From a bacterium ADurb.Bin243 (GTDB lineage: Bacteria > Muiribacteriota > UBA9980): a DNA stretch of 46,512 nt. The stretch lies in NCBI GenBank assembly GCA_002069765.1, contig MWBZ01000026.1:1-46512 (forward strand). The letters run 5' to 3'. Of the stretch, positions 42,203 to 46,512 are shown one piece after another. Position 1 is the stretch's first letter; the number at the start of each line of letters is the position of its first letter. The notes under the pieces are model-generated. The model did no database searches, had not been told where the DNA came from, and saw nothing but the letters and a program-made list of their open reading frames with translations. The position numbers and the translations under genes are program-made.

Positions 42203-43414
42203 TTAGATTTTATTACCTATAGCGCTATTTATCCTCGCGAGCGCTTCGTACTGCCAGTCCTGCTTGTGTATGACCCTGAACAGAGCTTGTTCTGGATATT
42301 TCAGTTTTGACTCGTATGATGAGTTGTAAAATTTTCTGATCAGCAGGTCGGCGAATTCGGCTTTATAAACGTAACAGGCGTTGCCGATGTTGGCGAATTC
42401 GAGGATCGCGATGTTTTCGATATACATTAGAATGGCGTTTATCTGGCTGAATTTATAGGCGTTCGTGAAGCGCTGGCCGTAGTTCTTTTGCCAGAAGTTG
42501 AACCGGACGTTGTCTTTGTCGAGCTTGTCGAAAAATTTTCTTATCTCGGCGATGCTGTATCTGTTCTGCAGTTTTTTCAGAACCGGTCCCGTGACGAAAT
42601 TCCAGTTGTCCATGTTGGAAGGCGTTCCGAGCAGGTGGAAAAAATAATTCAATATCAACTCGTTCCAGGCATCGTCGGGTGTCTGGCTGAAATATTTTCC
42701 GGCGAATTGAATCGCCTCTTCTTTTGACAGGTGCTTCGTTAAATATGAAAAAATTTGGATGTCGCCCTCAAGCCTTCCGAATTCAGGCTCGTACCCCGTC
42801 ATAATCTTCTTTATCATCAGCCCGTGTAAAAAGCCGTCTTTGTGTATCGAATAATAGGCGCAAAAGTTACTCAATATGTATTTTTTATTCTGGTATAAAA
42901 TGAATAGGCCGTCGATGAAAGAGGCCGGCTGACTTTTGATGAAAAATCTCTCTGCTTCGACCATATTTATGCCCTCCGTGCCCGGCCTTTTTTGATCGCC
43001 TCCGGCCGACGTGGTTGCGATCGTCAATGAATAAAGATTTTTATTTTCGGGCGATAACACCAGCGCGTTCCAGAAAAGCGAGAATTTGAATATCTGTCTG
43101 CGAAGTCCTACTATGGCGAGGACTTTATCGCAGAATGAATCATCTTCGTTCTTTAAAGCGGTCAATAAAAATAAAGCCTCCCGCCTGGTGAGCGCGAACG
43201 CTATTTTAACGAGTTCGTTGCGGCCCCCGCGCTTTATCTTCTTGAGCAATTCGTCAAAGTTGTCGGGCCCCGACGCGGCCGAAAGCGTCTCGTCATTTTT
43301 AGAGTGCCGCTTATGCGTACGCGCGATCGTCTCGGCCGCTTCGATAAGTCTGGTCGGCGTGCAGCTGCTTAAATTTATAAATATTCCCTTGTCGCGATTC
43401 GAGTCGGATGCCAT
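42203..43414 (-). CDS. zorC: ZorC-like protein (EH_Signature domain)
   Basis: The 403-residue soluble protein is third in the zorA-zorB order. Its C-terminal half has the EH_Signature layout of ZorC: DNVRFNFWQKNYGQRF, the conserved Glu in ILEFANIGNACYVY, and the conserved His in VIHKQDWQYEA. In Escherichia coli Zorya, ZorC is a DNA-binding component thought to act with the ZorAB motor after phage DNA entry. This protein is shorter than the E. coli one, with a reduced N-terminal part. It shows no HNH motif, so it is not ZorE. No ribosome site is obvious; it starts 17 bases after the zorB stop. No zorD follows: the next gene converges. Confidence 0.75.
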   Translation of the reverse strand: MASDSNRDKGIFINLSSCTPTRLIEAAETIARTHKRHSKNDETLSAASGPDNFDELLKKIKRGGRNELVKIAFALTRREALFLLTALKNEDDSFCDKVLAIVGLRRQIFKFSLFWNALVLSPENKNLYSLTIATTSAGGDQKRPGTEGINMVEAERFFIKSQPASFIDGLFILYQNKKYILSNFCAYYSIHKDGFLHGLMIKKIMTGYEPEFGRLEGDIQIFSYLTKHLSKEEAIQFAGKYFSQTPDDAWNELILNYFFHLLGTPSNMDNWNFVTGPVLKKLQNRYSIAEIRKFFDKLDKDNVRFNFWQKNYGQRFTNAYKFSQINAILMYIENIAILEFANIGNACYVYKAEFADLLIRKFYNSSYESKLKYPEQALFRVIHKQDWQYEALARINSAIGNKI

Positions 43415-43431
43415 AGTTTGTCACTGCCCGC

Positions 43432-44253
43432 TTATTTTTGATCCAGTAATTTCGAAAGTTCTTTCAACGCCTCGTCGTCCTTTAACCTGAATTTGACCTC
43501 GATGCGGCGTGATTTGTCAAGATCGACGTTCCCGGTCGGGTCTTTGATCGGAACGCTGAACGATTTGCCGTTCGCCGTCACGAATTTCTGGAAAAGCTCT
43601 TTTTTGGCCGGATCGACCACCTGAATGAAATATTTCATGATAGACTGCGCGCGGCGCTGCGAAAGATCAAGATTATAAATGTAGTCGCCGCGGTTGTCCG
43701 CATGGCCTTCTATGACTATTTCTGCGAGATGGTCTATGAACTCCTGAGTGTCGAATAGGATGTTGACGTAAGTTTCCAGCAGCAGTTTTAGCAGAGGCTT
43801 GAATTCTTCTTTAATGGCGTCGGAGTCGGTATCGAATAAAATATCGCCGCTTATCCGGATCGCCCCTGTGAACGGATCGACTGCCAGTTTCAGATTAGAC
43901 GACGACCGTTCGAATTTTTCCTTGATCAGATTGATTATAGAGCTCTTGATGCCTATAATTTTTTCGATCTGGTCTTTGTAATATTTTAGTTCGATCTCCT
44001 TTGAGTCGAGCGCGTTTTCTTTAAGCTTTAATTGTTCGGTTTTATGGTCGAGTTCGGATTGTATTTTAGCTAATGTTTCCTTCTTGGCCTCGATTTCTCT
44101 TACGTATTGAACCACATCGGTCGTTTTGCTGTATAAGACCGCGATAAGGGTGAGCACGAAGATCATCATTATCCCGGTCATCAGGTCTGAGATCGAGATG
44201 AGAAAGTCGTTTTTATCGCTTAAATCGTGTTGTTTTAATTGCTTGTTGAACAA
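43432..44253 (-). CDS. zorB: ZorB: MotB/OmpA-like anchor of the Zorya motor
   Basis: The 273-residue protein starts at a TTG with AGGT six bases upstream. It has a short N-terminal cytoplasmic part and a transmembrane helix (about 24-42) preceded by the key ISDLMTG, whose D23 matches the ion-path aspartate of MotB-type stators. A coiled coil (about 50-100) leads to an OmpA-like peptidoglycan-binding domain (ILFDTDSDAIKEEFKPLL, IEGHADNRGDY, LSQRRAQSI, SRRIEVKF). ZorB dimers sit inside a ZorA pentamer and anchor it to the cell wall. It lies 78 bases downstream of zorA. Confidence 0.88.
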   Translation of the reverse strand: MFNKQLKQHDLSDKNDFLISISDLMTGIMMIFVLTLIAVLYSKTTDVVQYVREIEAKKETLAKIQSELDHKTEQLKLKENALDSKEIELKYYKDQIEKIIGIKSSIINLIKEKFERSSSNLKLAVDPFTGAIRISGDILFDTDSDAIKEEFKPLLKLLLETYVNILFDTQEFIDHLAEIVIEGHADNRGDYIYNLDLSQRRAQSIMKYFIQVVDPAKKELFQKFVTANGKSFSVPIKDPTGNVDLDKSRRIEVKFRLKDDEALKELSKLLDQK

Positions 44254-44331
44254 GTTGATACCTATATTTGTATTATTAACTATTATTGTTAATATAGTTT
44301 TTACTTTTGCTTCTGTTGTTGTTTCTTTAAA

Positions 44332-46419
44332 TTATTGTTTTAAATTATTATTTTTTACCGCTTCCTTTTGGATTAAACCGATCTGCGAGTCGAGCGCGTT
44401 CTGAAATTCGTTTATCACTGCTGGAATATCCTTAACCGCTGAATCGATCTCCGTTATAGTGCCACTCAGGCGCATTGAAATTTTTGACAACTGCTCGTCA
44501 AAAACGGAGAATGTCTGGTTGAAACTTTGGCTCAGGTTCGTTCCCAGCAGGCCGGCTGATTTCTCTAAGAATTCGCCTGTCTCGCGCATTTTGTCTTCGA
44601 TGCCATTTATGGAACGCTGGAAATCGCCAAAAATCTTATTGGTCTTCATGAGGAACGACTCAATGTCCTTGACGCTCGACATTACTGAGCCGCCGATGGC
44701 CCTGGCGGCTTCCTTGACCTGCGCCGAGAAATTATTGTTAAATTCATTAAGAGAGTTTTTGAACTCGCCGAACATCTTGAAGTTATCAGAACTGTCGAAC
44801 GCGGTCTGGATTTTTTTGGATATTTCAATGCTGATATCTTCCGGCAGGCTTTTCATCTGCTGCGAATATACTTCAAAGGTGTCGCCCAGATTGGCGATGC
44901 TGCCGCCGAGGCTGTCGGTCGCGTTCTTCAGCATATCCTTTATACCGATAAACTTGATCACCAGCTCGTCGCTTATCGCCTTTACCGAATCTGCGAGTTT
45001 GTTGCTGTCGAACGCCCTGTTGATCTTGTTGGCCACGACGTCCGCTATTTTATTTGGCAGGCCTTCATAGCAGCTGAGTTGTTTGTTGAATATGAAAATG
45101 GCCTTATGAACGATACGATCGAGTTCGCCGCTGAAATCAACCGCTTCGACCTTGATCTTTTCAAAAGTATCATTGAAGCTATTAGTCAAAATCGATATTT
45201 CTGACGCTAGTTTTTTGATATTTATCTCGACCTGCTGTTTCCCGTTCAGAAATTTTTCAGAGAACTGATTTAACCCGGCCTCGAATTTATCGGCCGACTC
45301 GACTATTTTATTTGAAAATTCATTCATTTTATTTACAGTTTGATTCATGTTGCCCGTCGCCTTTTCAAACGTTGCGTTGAGCGTCTTGGCGAAATCCCTG
45401 AATTTAGAAGTTATCTCGAAACTTTCCTTTATGGAGTTCATTATGGCTTTGATCTCGGTTTTGACGGTTATTGCGTTCTCTTTGTGCTCCGCGCTAACCC
45501 TCAAAAGATCGTCTTTCAGTGTGTCAAGCGTCGCGGTGAACTCCGTCAGAAAGCTCATCGCCTTATTGGTGTATTCGAACGATTGATCGATCGCTTTCTT
45601 TATTTCAGGCAGGAATTCGTCTTTAAGACCTGAGTTTATGCTCGATGATATCAAAGAGAAACTTTTGTTTTGAGATTCGATTATCCTGTCGGCCGTCAGC
45701 TCAAGCGTCTTATTTACGCTTTCAAATTTCTGGGGCAGGATCTCGTTGTTCTTAATGTTCGAGATCATGCTTTTTATGATGATGTGCTCGAGATCTATCG
45801 TCGGATAGTACTTTTCTATGTTGATATTAAATTTTTCAATCTCGATCAAAAGGTTCTTATAATGGCGCTTTTCATTAAGGATCCAGTACAGTCCGAGTAT
45901 TATTCCAACGATCGAAGTTAAGAAGGCTATGTTCATGCCCGACAGAAGGGATTGAATGTCGTTTAGTAATATCTCGCCCTTCGTTATATGGATTGAAGAA
46001 ATGCCTATTATAAGGCCGATGAAGGTGCCAAGTATGCCAAGGCCTGTCATTATGCCGGGTATGGAATTTATCATCCTTAAATTGAGCAATTTTTCTGAAA
46101 TATTTTCGGCGCTGAAAAAATCGGAATGTTTGATGTGGCTGTATGTTTTGCCAGAATATTCAATTATATTCAAAGACCTTTCTTCTATGAAGTCCGTATA
46201 AATTTCCGCAAGTGTGGCGAAATTTTTAAAATTTTCTTTTAAAAATACGGCCAGCTCGGTTTCGTCATTGAACTTGAATAAGGTCAGCCTGTTATTGATA
46301 AATGTAAGTTTTTTCCTCAAATTCTTGATGGGGATGATCAGAGATATCCTGAAAATCAAAAATGCAATGCCTATTAAGCAGCACATCGTAAGATTTATTA
46401 AATTCGAATATTCCTGCAT
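44332..46419 (-). CDS. zorA: ZorA: MotA/TolQ/ExbB-like proton channel with long coiled-coil tail
   Basis: The 695-residue protein has three transmembrane segments (about 9-30, 121-143 and 162-182). The last two carry the MotA/TolQ/ExbB signature GIMTGLGILGTFIGL and GMNIAFLTSIVGIILGL. About 500 residues of coiled coil follow, typical of ZorA, whose tail projects into the cytoplasm and is thought to transmit a phage-infection signal to the effector. The ATG is preceded by GAGGT and by a near-perfect promoter. With zorB and zorC it makes a Zorya-type set; a ZorD helicase-nuclease is missing from the expected place. Ordinary MotA/ExbB proteins lack such a tail. Confidence 0.88.
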   Translation of the reverse strand: MQEYSNLINLTMCCLIGIAFLIFRISLIIPIKNLRKKLTFINNRLTLFKFNDETELAVFLKENFKNFATLAEIYTDFIEERSLNIIEYSGKTYSHIKHSDFFSAENISEKLLNLRMINSIPGIMTGLGILGTFIGLIIGISSIHITKGEILLNDIQSLLSGMNIAFLTSIVGIILGLYWILNEKRHYKNLLIEIEKFNINIEKYYPTIDLEHIIIKSMISNIKNNEILPQKFESVNKTLELTADRIIESQNKSFSLISSSINSGLKDEFLPEIKKAIDQSFEYTNKAMSFLTEFTATLDTLKDDLLRVSAEHKENAITVKTEIKAIMNSIKESFEITSKFRDFAKTLNATFEKATGNMNQTVNKMNEFSNKIVESADKFEAGLNQFSEKFLNGKQQVEINIKKLASEISILTNSFNDTFEKIKVEAVDFSGELDRIVHKAIFIFNKQLSCYEGLPNKIADVVANKINRAFDSNKLADSVKAISDELVIKFIGIKDMLKNATDSLGGSIANLGDTFEVYSQQMKSLPEDISIEISKKIQTAFDSSDNFKMFGEFKNSLNEFNNNFSAQVKEAARAIGGSVMSSVKDIESFLMKTNKIFGDFQRSINGIEDKMRETGEFLEKSAGLLGTNLSQSFNQTFSVFDEQLSKISMRLSGTITEIDSAVKDIPAVINEFQNALDSQIGLIQKEAVKNNNLKQ

Positions 46420-46449
46420 AAATTACCTCTTTATGAATAAATATTCGGT

Positions 46450-46478
46450 ATTATAATACTAACCTATTTTGATGTCAA
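46450..46478 (-). promoter_or_regulatory. Consensus sigma-70 promoter of zorABC
   Basis: On the minus strand there is TTGACA (46473-46478), exactly 17 bases, then TATAAT (46450-46455), a perfect consensus about 30 bases before the zorA ATG. A second TTGACA without a matching -10 lies just upstream (about 46,492-46,498). Confidence 0.75.
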
Positions 46479-46512
46479 TCGTTTATATCAAAAATGTCAA
46501 AAATATGTAATA

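Noticed and set aside
42203-43414. Third Zorya gene as ZorE
   Set aside because: No HNH motif is visible; the Glu and His signature of the EH domain is present instead.

Overview
The window looks like a chromosomal segment of a diderm (Gram-negative type) bacterium. It carries an LPS heptose epimerase (HldD), a lipoprotein, secreted proteins and an OmpA/MotB-type peptidoglycan-anchored protein. The phylum cannot be fixed from the sequence. The mix of AMMECR1, TldD/TldE, EFR1, CheB-CheR fusion and sigma-54 genes, together with a moderate-GC core, would suit a deep-branching uncultivated lineage. I saw no rRNA, tRNA, CRISPR array or transposase gene.

Positions 1-14,800 hold housekeeping and regulatory genes, mostly on the minus strand: a response regulator with AMMECR1; a membrane adenylate cyclase facing the tldD-tldE pair, this block being flanked by 210-bp inverted repeats; an ssb - DUF2007 - beta-propeller - penicillin-binding-protein-like operon in which the propeller gene has an apparent one-base frameshift; an MFS exporter; and an ECF sigma factor with two unfamiliar membrane proteins. 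Positions 14,800-30,400 hold a lipoprotein, hldD, an EFR1 flavodoxin/ferredoxin, an HD protein, a CheB/CheR - histidine kinase - sigma-54 activator operon, an NCS1 nucleobase permease, and a secreted transglutaminase - VanX dipeptidase - unknown operon. Two intergenic regions (15,221-15,600 and 30,435-31,066) share a composite repeat of two strong hairpins followed by a further repeat.

Positions 31,098 to the end look like a defence/accessory island. It starts with a PD-(D/E)XK-like nuclease plus a TPR protein and a small membrane coiled-coil protein. Next is an AAA+ ATPase with an N-terminal DCD-like (PUA/EVE-related) domain. An AT-rich operon follows: a small unknown protein, a protein made of two copies of an unfamiliar 'FVNR' domain, a 1056-residue sacsin-type GHKL ATPase with a C-terminal DUF3883-like nuclease domain, a UPF1-like SF1 helicase, and a hyperacidic zinc-ribbon protein. 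Converging on it from the right edge is a zorA-zorB-zorC set (Zorya) driven by a near-perfect sigma-70 promoter, with no zorD where the canonical operon would have it.

The most original observation is the FVNR domain. It occurs once at the N-terminus of the nuclease at 31.1 kb and twice in the small protein at 36 kb, so it ties together two operons of the island. The GHKL ATPase/helicase operon next to a ZorD-less Zorya set is a reasonable candidate for an undescribed defence system. That functional link is inference from gene content and position only.
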